DNA of 64,000 nucleotides from positions 6,294,318 through 6,358,317 of the forward strand of contig CM037462.1 in NCBI GenBank assembly GCA_021014325.1, in the 5' to 3' direction. Shown piece by piece: positions 1-10,300 of the stretch (its first letter is position 1; every line of letters starts with the position of its first letter). Under the pieces are notes generated by a model. That model was not told the DNA's origin and made no database searches. It was given only the letters and a program-made list of their open reading frames with translations. This DNA comes from Plazaster borealis. Its lineage: Eukaryota > Echinodermata > Asteroidea > Forcipulatida > Labidiasteridae. Both the position numbers and the translations under genes were made by a program.

Positions 1-799
1 TTGACCTCAGCGATGGCGGCCAAGGCAAGGGGTCTATTGTGCATTCTATGAGCTTGATTCTGATTGTGATAACCTCCCAACAAGGAGTATATTTAGGTAC
101 TTTAAGGATTTGTGCCATACTCAAACAACATGGTTTTATGCTGCCCTCGATAACTTTCAATTAATAAATCAATTTAAAAAAATATTTGGAATCTTCAAGT
201 ATATTTTTTATCAATTTACTCCTTTAGAAATAACAACTTTTGCTCGTCAATAATCTTAGTCCGCTTTAATAGAGAAAGAATACATAGTTTGATTTTATAT
301 TGCTGACTTTAAAAATTTAAAAGAAAAAAACTTAATATTATCATAATTAAGTATTGCTTACATCTTAACGCGCTAACTTATACAACCTTTTGACTAAACA
401 CCACATACATGATTTCTATATTACACTTCACAATTTTAATTTTGTAAAAAGTAGGGTTTTTTAAAGTTGCTTTTTAAATTGAAGGAAAGCTTGCCTGAAA
501 TAAATTACTTTACCCAAACAATGTCCGAAATAGTCAGGCAATGCTCATGGGTGTGTATATGAGTTTATATCCATGTACATAGTAGACTGTATGAGTTTAA
601 CAGGTCATAGTTCATCTGGATTATTCACAGTGTTCATAACATAATTACAATGCAAGGAGCAATGAAAACAAGCTGTCATCATTTGGACATGTGGTGCGGT
701 ACCGTGCATGGCAGAGTTAAGACACACGTGTTGTATGCGTTTACCAATGTGCTATTGATAATAAGTTGTCATGGTGGTCAGGGCTAATGGATCTGTCAA
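1..799. other. AT-rich stretch, no gene recognised
   Basis: No long open frame, RNA gene or recognisable repeat was found here. The first 100 bases are less AT-rich than the rest and could be the tail of a transcript or repeat that begins outside the window, but nothing supports a specific call. Confidence 0.4.
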
Positions 800-1482
800 T
801 AGACTGTGCAAGTCTCGCGCATATTTGAACTTCCGGGACCATTGTGATCCCAACCATATGGAGATTTACGTGGGCAAGATTTTGTTTTGTCAGTTATTTT
901 AGTTTAACGTGGTTTATGACCATGAAAAATATATATGTTGTTGGGAATGTAATACTTAGTGATAAAAAACATGAAAGTAAATTCAATTCAACAATATAAC
1001 GAAAAAACCTGAGAATTAAACTTGACCTCAGCTTCCGGTTGCTGCAAAAAATTAAGAATTTTGTGCTCACCTCCGATCACAAAACTTATGTAAACGCTTG
1101 TTTTTGATGCGCGATGATAATCGCCGGATGCTGTAATTGCAACGCGAAGCCTTTTCATTGCAGTCTATGGTTGTTGAGGCGTCAAGCGTGAATTTACCGC
1201 CTGTGTGACCTTCGCGAATCCACGTAAGTGGTTTCTGAAAAGTTACGATCAAATAAGCATCCTTGTCCAAGAGTTTCAATTTTGCTTCAATAATAATTAA
1301 CACATTATTTGTGTGTTTATTAAAAAAAACAAAAATACTTTATAAACATGTAATGAGTATTTTTGTTATTCAGATTTTGTCATTCGATATAATTTAAAAC
1401 AAAGATTTGATTTCAGAGAGAAAAAAAGTTTTTCGTTTAACATGTTTTCTTGTTCCGATACGCGCGAGACTTGCACAGTCTA
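800..1482 (+). mobile_element. TA-flanked MITE, copy 1 (terminus GACTGTGCAAGTCTCGCGC)
   Basis: The left end reads TA-GACTGTGCAAGTCTCGCGC and the right end is its inverted complement followed by TA, so terminal inverted repeats sit between TA duplications as in Tc1/mariner-type elements. The 683-bp body matches the element at 47,838-48,542 in the opposite orientation, including a shared stretch around 1,067-1,303. No transposase is encoded, so it is non-autonomous. Superfamily assignment rests only on the TA target site. Confidence 0.85.
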
Positions 1483-2570
1483 TACAGACACTAGATACTG
1501 ACAGTGTACATTACTTATCCATTCTTAAAGATTTCAACCATGTAAAGCAGAATAATATTTTGGGATGGTTGTTGACTACAAACGGTTTATATTATCCATG
1601 TATGACATTGTTGTAAGATGTGATCCCCCCACCCAACTAAATAAATTGTGTACATAAAAACATTGCTGTTTGAGGCACTTTATGGTTTAGCTTTTATCAC
1701 ATGTACATTTCTTGAAATATATTCAGGATGAGTGTTACCCTAAACTTGTACATATACAAGTACCTTCCCTTGAACTTGTGTGTTGTTTCTATTTACACTG
1801 CTGACCCTCAGTGCTAACTCCTTGCCATTGTACATTCAAAGTACATTTCTGTTGAGTTGTTTTTATTATTTCTTAAACTGGTTGATGAGATTTTACAAAG
1901 GAACAGTTTTTTTGGGATTGATTGTTTTTTTAATTTTCTTGCAAATAACATTTAACATTTCTTCTGTTTTGGTTTTTAGCACTGTGATGATATTTTAGTA
2001 CATTATTTTCATGGACATTTTCTGCTTTGCCTACATAACATTGTTTTCAATTGATAAATTTAAAACAGGACGACGTTGTTCCACAGTAAGAGAGTTCATA
2101 TTTTGCTCCTGAACATAATTTTAACCAAACTTGTATAAACTGAGGGCATCAGGCAACAACCTTTCTTAATACATACATGTATATATACAAGGCATTCTTT
2201 GTAATAATTTGAACAGTTTGTTTTCAATGAAATATTATTCCTGATAAATGGAATTCAAATCTTTTTTAAAAAGTGGAAGTTTCTTATTGTAGATGATGAT
2301 TTTCTGTACATAAATGATCAGCAACGGAGATGTTTTGAAGTGTAAACTTCACGAGTACATGTACATGTTTTTAGTTTGCATTATTGACAACTACCCTGAC
2401 TACTAATGAAATATGTAGCTGGTTGTACATTATGTACAACTGTGGTAATGAATTTGTTGTCTTGATTACAAGGTTCATTTGCACAATGATTTCATTTTTT
2501 GCCCTATATTGATGCATTATAATGCATCACTGTCCATCAGTGAGGACATCTGGATTATGTGAAGTGGTTT
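1483..2570. other. T-rich non-coding stretch
   Basis: Only short open frames with biased composition are present. The text is T-rich with several TGTACAT words and an AATAAA near 1,640, the texture of a 3' untranslated region on the plus strand, but no coding exon in the window can be tied to it. I see no gene here. Confidence 0.3.
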
Positions 2571-4872
2571 GTTTGTCTCCCAGTAGAGGCATCTAGTTGT
2601 GTAAGGTGGTTGGTTTGTCTCCCAGTACAGGCATGCAACTCTTCCACGTTTTCGCGGATTTCCGCGTTTTAAAAAAAATGATCAGCGCTAAAAAAAAAAA
2701 AAATTTTTTTTACTATTTTTTTTAAAAAGCCTAATATATGCTTGGCAACAACAATGTACAACTACAATAATGTGAAATAAGCCTAGTTACTGGATCAACG
2801 GGGTGCCCCAATTCGACCTGCGTAAGTGTGTGAGGCGCACTCACTTGACGTTCCACGATCATTCTTACATCATGTAGTGTTTCAGCTCTTTTTTTAAGGG
2901 TCCATTCACAGGCCTGTACATGCTAAGAATGCACCTAAGAGCATAATAAACCTCAACTTTTTCTAGGGTACCATTGTGGGTCTCATGTCCCTTGGCGTTT
3001 TGGCTGCCTCGCTCCGCACTTGCGTTGTACCTTTGAAAATGTTCCTCTTTTTTTTTCATCGGGCAGTTACATGCCTGCAGTAGAGGCATCTAGTTGTGTG
3101 AGGTGGTCGGTTTGTCCCCCTGTAGAGGCATCTAGATTATTTGAGGTGGTCGGTTTGTCTCCCTGTAGAGGCATCTAGATTGGTTTGTCCCCCAGTAGAG
3201 GCATCTAGCTTGTGTGAGGTGGTTTGTTTGTCTCCCAGTAGAGGCATCTAGTTGTGTGAGGTGGTTGGTTTGTCTCCCTGTAGAGGCATCTAGATTATTT
3301 GAGGTGGTTGGTTTGTCTCCCTGTAGAGGCATCTAGATTATGTGAGGTGGTTTGTTTGTCTCCCAGTAGAGGCATCTAGTTGTGTGAGGTGGTTGGTTTG
3401 TCTCCCAGTAGAGGCATCTAGCTTGTGTGAGGTGGTTGGTTTGTCTCCCAGTAGAGGCATCTAGCTTGTGTGAGGTGGTTGGTTTGTCTCCCTGTAGAAG
3501 CATCTAGATTATTTGAGGTGGTTGGTTTGTCCCCCAGTAGAGGCATGTAGGTTGTGTGAGGTGGTTGGTTTGTCTCCCAGTAGAGGCATCTAGTTGTGTG
3601 AGGTGGTTGGTGTGTCTCCCAGTAGAGGCATCTAGATTGTGTGAGGTGGTTTGTTTGTCTCCCAGTAGAGGCATCTAGATTGGTTTGTCCCCCAGTAGAG
3701 GCATCTAGCTTGTGTGAGGTGGTTTGTTTGTCTCCCAGTAGAGGCATCTAGTTGTGTGAGGTGGTTGGTTTGTCTCCCTGTAAAGGCATCTAGATTGTGT
3801 GAGGTGGTTGGTTTGTCTCCCAGTACAGGCATGAGGTGGTTGGTTTGTCTCCCAGTAGAGGCATCTAGATTGTGTGAGGTGGTTGGTTTGTCTCCCAGTA
3901 GAGGCATCTAGATTGTGTGAGGAGGTTGGTTTGTCTCCCTGTAGAGGCATCTAGATTGTGATAGGTGGTTGGTTCGTCTCCCAGTAGAGGCATCTAGATT
4001 ATTTGAGGTGGCTGGTTTGTCTCCCAGTAGAGGCATCTAGTTGTGTGAGGTGGTTGGTTTGTCTCCCTGTAGAGGCATCTAGATTGTGTGAGGTGGTTGG
4101 TTTGTCTCCCTGTAGAGGCATCTAGATTGTGTGAGGTGGTTGGTTTGTCTCCCAGTAGAGGCATCTAGATTGGTTTGTCCCCCAGTAGAGGCATCTAGCT
4201 TGTGTGAGGTGGTTTGTTTGTCTCCCAGTAGAGGCATCTAGTTGTGTGAGGTGGTTGGTTTGTCGCCCTGTAGAGGCATCTAGATTGTGTGAGGTGGTTT
4301 GTTTGTCTCCCAGTAGAGGCATCTAGTTGTGTGAGGTGGTTTGTTTGTCTCCCAGTAGAGGCATCTAGTTGTGTGAGGTGGTTGGTTTGTCTCCCTGTAG
4401 AGGCATCTAGATTGTGTGAGGTGGTTTGTTTGTCTCCCAGTAGAGGCATCTAGTTGTTTGAGGTGGTTGGTTTGTCTCCCTGTAGAGGCATCTAGCTTAT
4501 GTGAGGTGGTTTGTTTGTCTCCCTGTAGAGGCATCTAGATTGTGTGAGGTGGTTGGTTTGTCTCACAGTAGAGACATCTAGATTGTGATAGTTGGTTGGT
4601 TCGTCTCTCAGAGGCATCTAGATTATTTGAGGTGGTTGGTTTGTCTCCCTGTAGAGGCATCTAGATTGTGCGAGGTGGTTGGTTTGTCTCCCAGTAGAGG
4701 CATCTAGATTGTGTGAGGTGGTTGGTTTGTCTCCCAGTAGAGGCATCTAGATTGTGAGAGGTGGTTGGTTTGTCTCCCAGTAGAGGCATCTAGATTGTGT
4801 GAGGTGGTTGGTTTGTCTCCCAGTAGAGGCATCTAGATTGTGAGAGGTGCTTGGTTTGTCTCCCAGTAGAGG
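2571..4872. repeat. 43-bp minisatellite (unit GTAGAGGCATCTAG...GTCTCCCA)
   Basis: A unit of about 40-43 bp repeats head to tail more than 40 times. Each copy contains GTAGAGGCATCTAG, GTGTGAGGTGG and GGTTTGTCTCCC. Variants differ by ATT present or absent after CTAG, CAG versus CTG before TAGAGG, and an occasional 22-bp partial unit (for example near 3,180, 3,680 and 4,170). Two units (2,571-2,627) are separated from the rest by a transposon insertion at 2,628-3,077. Open frames across it are translations of the repeat, not genes. Confidence 0.95.
2628..3077. mobile_element. 450-bp CAGGCATG-terminus DNA element inserted in the minisatellite
   Basis: The sequence interrupting the 43-bp array starts CAGGCATGCAACT and ends AGTTACATGCCTG, a 13-bp imperfect terminal inverted repeat. 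The flanks read ...CAGTA on the left and CAGTA... on the right, a 5-bp target-site duplication of the array unit. The interior includes an A-tract and no credible open frame. A second element with the same CAGGCATG ends lies at 13,373-14,415. I do not recognise the superfamily. Confidence 0.8.
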
Positions 4873-5793
4873 TATTAAGGAAAGACACAGGTGATACATG
4901 ACAAACAAAGAAATACTCTTCACCTCCTTTAAATGATATATTCTTTACAGTTTATTAACCTCCTTGTCTTAAAAAGCAGAGAAGTGTCATAAAATATTGC
5001 TTATTATGATTCTGAATTTATCATTAATAAATAACTTAGCAAACACACATGTATCAATGTGCACATGAGGATTTGAAACTGTAGTACCATTAACTTTGTT
5101 AGCACCTGGGTGCACCCCTGTGGTAAACAAAAATCAACAAAGAAAATAATCTTACAATCACAAGTAATATAATTAATTTATTCATGAATACAATATCACC
5201 ACTGTACTGTAAGTATCAACATAACATAGCACAAAAGCTGTGAAGAAACATTAATGCGGTTCCAAATTGTTATAATTGCTGATTGGATTATATCCATTAA
5301 AAACACATACTTCATTGTTTATTGCTTATACACCAACAAATATATAAAAGATGAAACAAACAAATAATATGTAAATCTAAATTGAAATGAAAAGAAGGGT
5401 ACAATGGGTAAAGGAATAAATCATACTCAATAATATTCCAATAACTACCTTTTCAAAAGATAAAATTGTTTTATACAACTTGCCATCCCAGCTACCCCCA
5501 GTTATACTCCAATATAAAAGTTTTCCCCAAAAACGAGACAAACATGCACCACATTTAAAACAATTTAATAAAGAGTTATGTTCAACCCTTACAGATGCAA
5601 GATGAGGTTGATGAATAATTCCATTACAAGGCAAGTTTTTAACAGCAAATACCACTTCTATGTTTTCACTGACTTTATGTATAATTAGCATTGACTATAT
5701 GACCAACATGACCAAAGATGATTATTAGTATCAGTATCTATGTGCTAGATCTTCTTCTATGTGGTATACACAATCTTCTGCATCTTCCTTCTA
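4873..5793. other. Non-coding stretch between repeats
   Basis: AT-rich. The longest open frame (5,377-5,691, minus) would give a hydrophobic 104-residue peptide with a few cysteines that I do not recognise; it lacks splice or start context and may be chance. Minus-strand AATAAA signals occur near 5,176 and 5,318 but are distant from the CPLANE1 stop. Confidence 0.35.
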
Positions 5794-5973
5794 AAGCCCG
5801 GTTCATACTTCCTGCAAATACGAAAGCGATGGAATTTGACGTCACAAAATCACAACGAATAATTTGGAAGAGCTGAGCTGTGCTCTACTCCGACGAAACA
5901 TTCGCAGCGAAAACGACCTTTGACGTCAAATTCACTTTGCACAAAGCATTCACAGGAAGTATGAACCGGGCTT
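5794..5973. mobile_element. 180-bp MITE, terminus AAGCCCGGTTCATACTTCC
   Basis: Left end AAGCCCGGTTCATACTTCC and right end GGAAGTATGAACCGGGCTT are perfect inverted complements. TGACGTCA-type words occur in both arms, making the whole element a near-palindrome. A 5' half of the same family lies at 11,988-12,140. Confidence 0.9.
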
Positions 5974-5980
5974 AACTGTA

Positions 5981-6128
5981 TACAAACATTGAATGCATTT
6001 TGTTCGTGCATTGTCGCACAATATAATCACAAAGGTGAAATCTAGACTATTCCGATGGAAAAGCAAGATTTCACCTAGTGATTATCTTGGGCAACAATGC
6101 ACAAACAAAATGCATTCAATGTTTGTTT
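5981..6128. mobile_element. Palindromic MITE with ~70-bp arms
   Basis: ACAAACATTGAATGCATTTT at the left reappears as its complement AAAATGCATTCAATGTTTGT at the right, and the arms keep pairing inwards through GGTGAAATCT / AGATTTCACC, leaving almost no loop. It starts eight bases after the preceding MITE. A diverged copy of its right arm and flank (GTTTTATATTACCTCACA...) is seen at about 44,535-44,640. Confidence 0.85.
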
Positions 6129-6322
6129 TATATACCTCACATACAGATCCTTGTCAACTGAAATGTTGTTTACAATAAACACAAAAAAGTCACGGAAACT
6201 TGACAACCCGGTTTGAGCAGAGCAAGGGTATGAGGTTGAAATTACGCTGGTACTAGGTAATTGATCTACAATCTTCTGCAAGGTGCTGTTGGGAACGTTT
6301 ACTATTACCATGGTATAACAAA

Positions 6323-6593
6323 ACAATTGTTGCACTCTGTGATGGGATCCATGTGTTTTGTACACCCTCGGAGGCATGAAATGGCACCCTCGGTTTCGCC
6401 TCGGGTGCCATTTGCCCCTCGGGTGCCATTTGCCCCTCGAGTGCCATTTGCCCCTCGGGTGCCATTTGCCCCTCGGGTGCCATTTGCCCCTCGGGTGCCA
6501 TTTGCCCCTCGGGTGCCATTTGCCCCTCGGGTGCCATTCGCCCCCTCGGGTGTACAAAACACCATGGACCCCTTTACAGCGTGCAACAATTGT
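6323..6593. mobile_element. MITE with an 18-bp tandem repeat in its loop
   Basis: Arms of about 48 bp beginning ACAATTGTTGCAC and ending GTGCAACAATTGT are inverted repeats, both running into TTTTGTACACCC / GGGTGTACAAAA. Between them GGGTGCCATTTGCCCCTC is repeated about eight times (6,400-6,545). All frames of the array are open, which produces several spurious ORFs on both strands. Confidence 0.9.
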
Positions 6594-7189
6594 ATAATGT
6601 ACTACAAGTTCACATGAGACTAAACACTCGGATATGAGTATTGAACGTCAAATAATGTGCCTCCGTCCTTCATAGGCAGGATTCATTTACCAACATACTT
6701 CATGTACAAAGAATGACTGATTACATGGCATTTGCAGCCCTAAATGAACGGGTGGGAATCAGTGAACTTGCTAACTGATTGCTTAGGAACATTGCATTAT
6801 TCTTTGGAATCTCAGTTGATTCAATGCCATAAATGATACAAATATTTAAGACTTTCATGGATTCAGTACAAAAAGTGAATGTCGGTTTGTCAGTATAGGG
6901 TTACATACATACATAAAGTAGAAAGCATTTATGAATCATCAGAAGAATTGAACACACTGGTCAAAGCTGTGTGGAAAAAGACCCAGTTACATGTAACATA
7001 ACCAGTGGTGGGGACAATTTGTAGATTAAAGCCATATATATAAATCATTCCGAAACCTGCATATTTGCTTTTTGAAAAGAAAAGTCTAATCAAAACAGAA
7101 AGATGATGAGTTGTCCACACAGCACCAGTATCATTTTGTATAATAGCACAATGTTTTATCGGTGGGTTCAGGTCTGATGCCATTCAATG
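6594..7189 (-). other. Downstream flank / likely 3' UTR of CPLANE1
   Basis: This immediately follows the CPLANE1 stop codon on the minus strand. No AATAAA on the minus strand was found within it, so the polyadenylation site is unplaced. No other gene is apparent. Confidence 0.3.
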
Positions 7190-7366
7190 TCAGTGAACAT
7201 CAGCTATCATTCTATCCACAGCTCCCCAGTCTATATTACTCATGACACTGCCACTACTCACTGATGCAATATCTTGTAGCTGTTTGATGTCAACTGATGC
7301 AGTGTAGTCGTTGTAGTCCAGTCCTTCCAAACTCACATCATCATCTGTACCATACTCCACATTACC
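7190..7366 (-). CDS. CPLANE1: CPLANE1 last coding exon with stop
   Basis: Acceptor ATACCTACAG, stop TGA at 7,192-7,190. An acidic start leads to SVSSGSVMSNIDWGAVDRMI, closely matching human [20 protein letters not shown], then ADVH and stop. The C-terminus is about ten residues shorter than in human. Together with the penultimate exon this fixes gene identity and end. Confidence 0.93.
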   Translation of the reverse strand, partial: GNVEYGTDDDVSLEGLDYNDYTASVDIKQLQDIASVSSGSVMSNIDWGAVDRMIADVH

Positions 7367-10300
7367 CTGTAGGTATAAATGCCAAAACAATCAGACATGA
7401 ATGCAGTATACAATCATTATCACTATACACTAACTAATACAAGGTATCAACCTCACAAGTGTCTACTTCAGCATTAAACAAGCAAAATCAATAATACAGA
7501 CCGAGTAATAATGTACTCAAAGGTTGTTCAGGGCCCACTACCCACGGCCCATCTACCCACGGCCCCACCCACAGCCCACGACCCACGGCCCACGACCCAC
7601 GACCCACGACCCATGGCCCACTACCCACGGCCCACTACCCACGGCCCACTACCCACGGCCCACGACCCATGGCCCACTACCCACGGCCCACTACCCACAG
7701 CCCACTACCCACGGCCCACGACCCATGGCCCACTACCCACGGCCAACTACCCACAGCCCACTACCCACAGTCCACTACCCAAGGCCCACTACCCACGGCC
7801 CACTACCCACAGCCCACTACCCACAGCCCACTACCCACAGCCCACTACCCACAGCCCACTACCCACTACCCACAGCCCACAACCCACAGCCCACTACCCA
7901 CAGCCCACAGCCCACAGCCCACTACCAACGACCCACAGCCCACGACCCACAGCCCACGACCCACAGCCCACGACCCACGGCCCACTACCCACGGCCCACG
8001 ACCCACGGCCCACTACCCACGGCCCACTACCCACGGCCCACTACCCACGGCCCACTACCCACGGCCCACTACCCACGGCCCACTACCCACGGCCCACTAC
8101 CCAAGGCCCACTACCCACGGCCCACTACCCACAGCCCACTACCCACTACCCACAGCCCACAACCCACAGCCCACTACCCAAGGCCCACTACCCACGGCCC
8201 ACTACCAACAGCCCACTACCCACAGCCCACTACCCACTACCCACAGCCCACTACCCACAGCCCACTACCCACGGCCCACTACCCACGGCCCACTACCAAC
8301 AGCCCACTACCCACGGCCCACTACCCACAGCCCACTACCAACGACCCACAGCCCACGACCCACAGCCCACGACCCACGGCCCACTACCCACGGCCCACGA
8401 CCCACGGCCCACTACCCACGGCCCACTACCCACAGCCCACTACCCAAGGCCCACTACCCACACCCTTCTCTCACACTTGCATCTTCCAAAAGGTTTTCAA
8501 AGGAGGATGTTACAACTTAAGGAGTGGAGGGTGGGGTGAAAAAACTTTAAACAGGATCAACCATTCAGTGAAACTAGGTGTACTTTTTGTCTTGGCTGTG
8601 ACCTTTGGCACCACTTTACTTCAAGTTGTTCCCACATATTCATGGCTGTCACACACACTATGCCCTATGTGCACACTATTTGTATTTGTACAAAACTGGA
8701 GGTTTTCACTACCAAAAGTCAATGCTTGCAATCCAACTAATGCAAATAATACAAAACCACATGTGTGTTTGTCAATAATATCAAAATGGGCATCATGAAG
8801 AACTTGTGAAAGACCATAAGTTGACTGCATGCAATGCGCCAGCTTTTTTTCTCCAATCTTCAGATTTAAGGGTTGGATTTCTGTTCATAGTCACTAGCTC
8901 AATCACTCATAATAGAGAGTACATAATATAGGCATTGTTTGAGCTTTCTGGGGGAAACTACAAAGCTACCATGTACATGTGTGCATCAAATGTTGATAAG
9001 TACGTCTTTTGGGGGGAGATGGTCTTGAAAAGTAGGACTTCAAAAATGTTGAAACCTTTGGATGACTCCATATTTATTCATTTATTATATACTTGAGTTT
9101 TTGGAGGAGTACTCTTGGGACCCAGACCTCATTGATCCACCTGGTTCTACAGAATAATTAGCTACTAACTGCCCACAACCAATCCCCTAGACTCTGCTCA
9201 TTCTACAAGTCACTCACCTCATAACTGTCTCTTCTCTCTAGAATGTTCTTGACATCATCTGACACATTCCATGAGCTCATGTCACTCAATCCTGACCTCT
9301 CATCCCATTCATCGACCCCGGATGAACTTTGACCTTGTTTTGGATACGGTTGATGCCTCGATGTTGGCATACGTAGCGGAGGTGATTTGTAGGTCTCCCT
9401 TGGGTTAGCGCCAACTGATGTAAAAACAAGTCATTGTAAAAGAGTATGTTAGGGTAAAGGCTTACAGAAACAAAATGGATGGCAATGACTCAATATTGTT
9501 TGACCTTTGTTCATTCTAACATTCATTAGTGTTATCTAGTACAGATTTGTTCTCGTTGAACTTGCTTATGAGCGGCATATGGGCCTCAATGAACTGATAC
9601 AGTTCAGGCAATAGCTTTTATGTTTTAATCACAGTCAAACTATCCATGAACTTGTTTACAATCTCCTTAAATCATGGTCAACTCGAACCAGCAACGACTT
9701 TGATTTGACAAATATTTGCAATGCTATATTAAGATCAATAATGTAGACAGTATGATTATTACATCAAGGGTCAACATTTCCAGGGAATAACCATTGAGTG
9801 AGAGTTTGAAGATCCTTGATGACATTTCCTAATCAATGCTACCTAAAAGGTCATTACACAAAATCATCACACATATTATAACACACCACACTAGTCTTCT
9901 TTATCACATAGGATTTGTTTCATTTTCCAGAAGCTCAAGTTTGAATCAAGGACCTTAGAGTAATCTTGACAGGGGCAAAATAGGGAACAGACAAACTAGA
10001 CAGAAATATCAAGATGTGTACTGACCATAGGCATCTTTATGTATAAGAGTACGAGGAGCTTCTAAGCTGGCTCTTTGTAGTCTTTCTACATAGGTTGAAG
10101 GTTGAACATCTTTAGGTTTATACTTCACTCCCACTTTAGGAGCAGGGCTAACAACGTCATCTGGAAAACAAACAACACCTTGGATGATCAATATAATATG
10201 ATATTATTAAAGGATGAATATGTAATTTATCACGGATATTCACGAGTAAGTAGTATTTTGTATTTTGAATCACAACAGCAGGCTGATTGCTACAAGAATG

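Noticed and set aside
3132..4534. Series of 66-109-codon minus frames with repeated ASTGRQTNHLT
   Set aside because: Direct translations of the 43-bp minisatellite, broken at random by unit-length changes.
2571..4872. Possible CRISPR-like array
   Set aside because: Repeats are contiguous with no unique spacers, in a eukaryotic genome; it is a minisatellite. The same applies to the arrays at 37 and 58 kb.
6075..6617. Overlapping frames on both strands across 6.1-6.6 kb
   Set aside because: Caused by the 18-bp repeat in a MITE loop; no start, splice or domain evidence.
7511..8798. Plus-strand open frames of 283-424 codons rich in Pro/Thr/His
   Set aside because: They are translations of the 7/14-bp minisatellite; all three frames are open and the region is an intron of CPLANE1 on the other strand.
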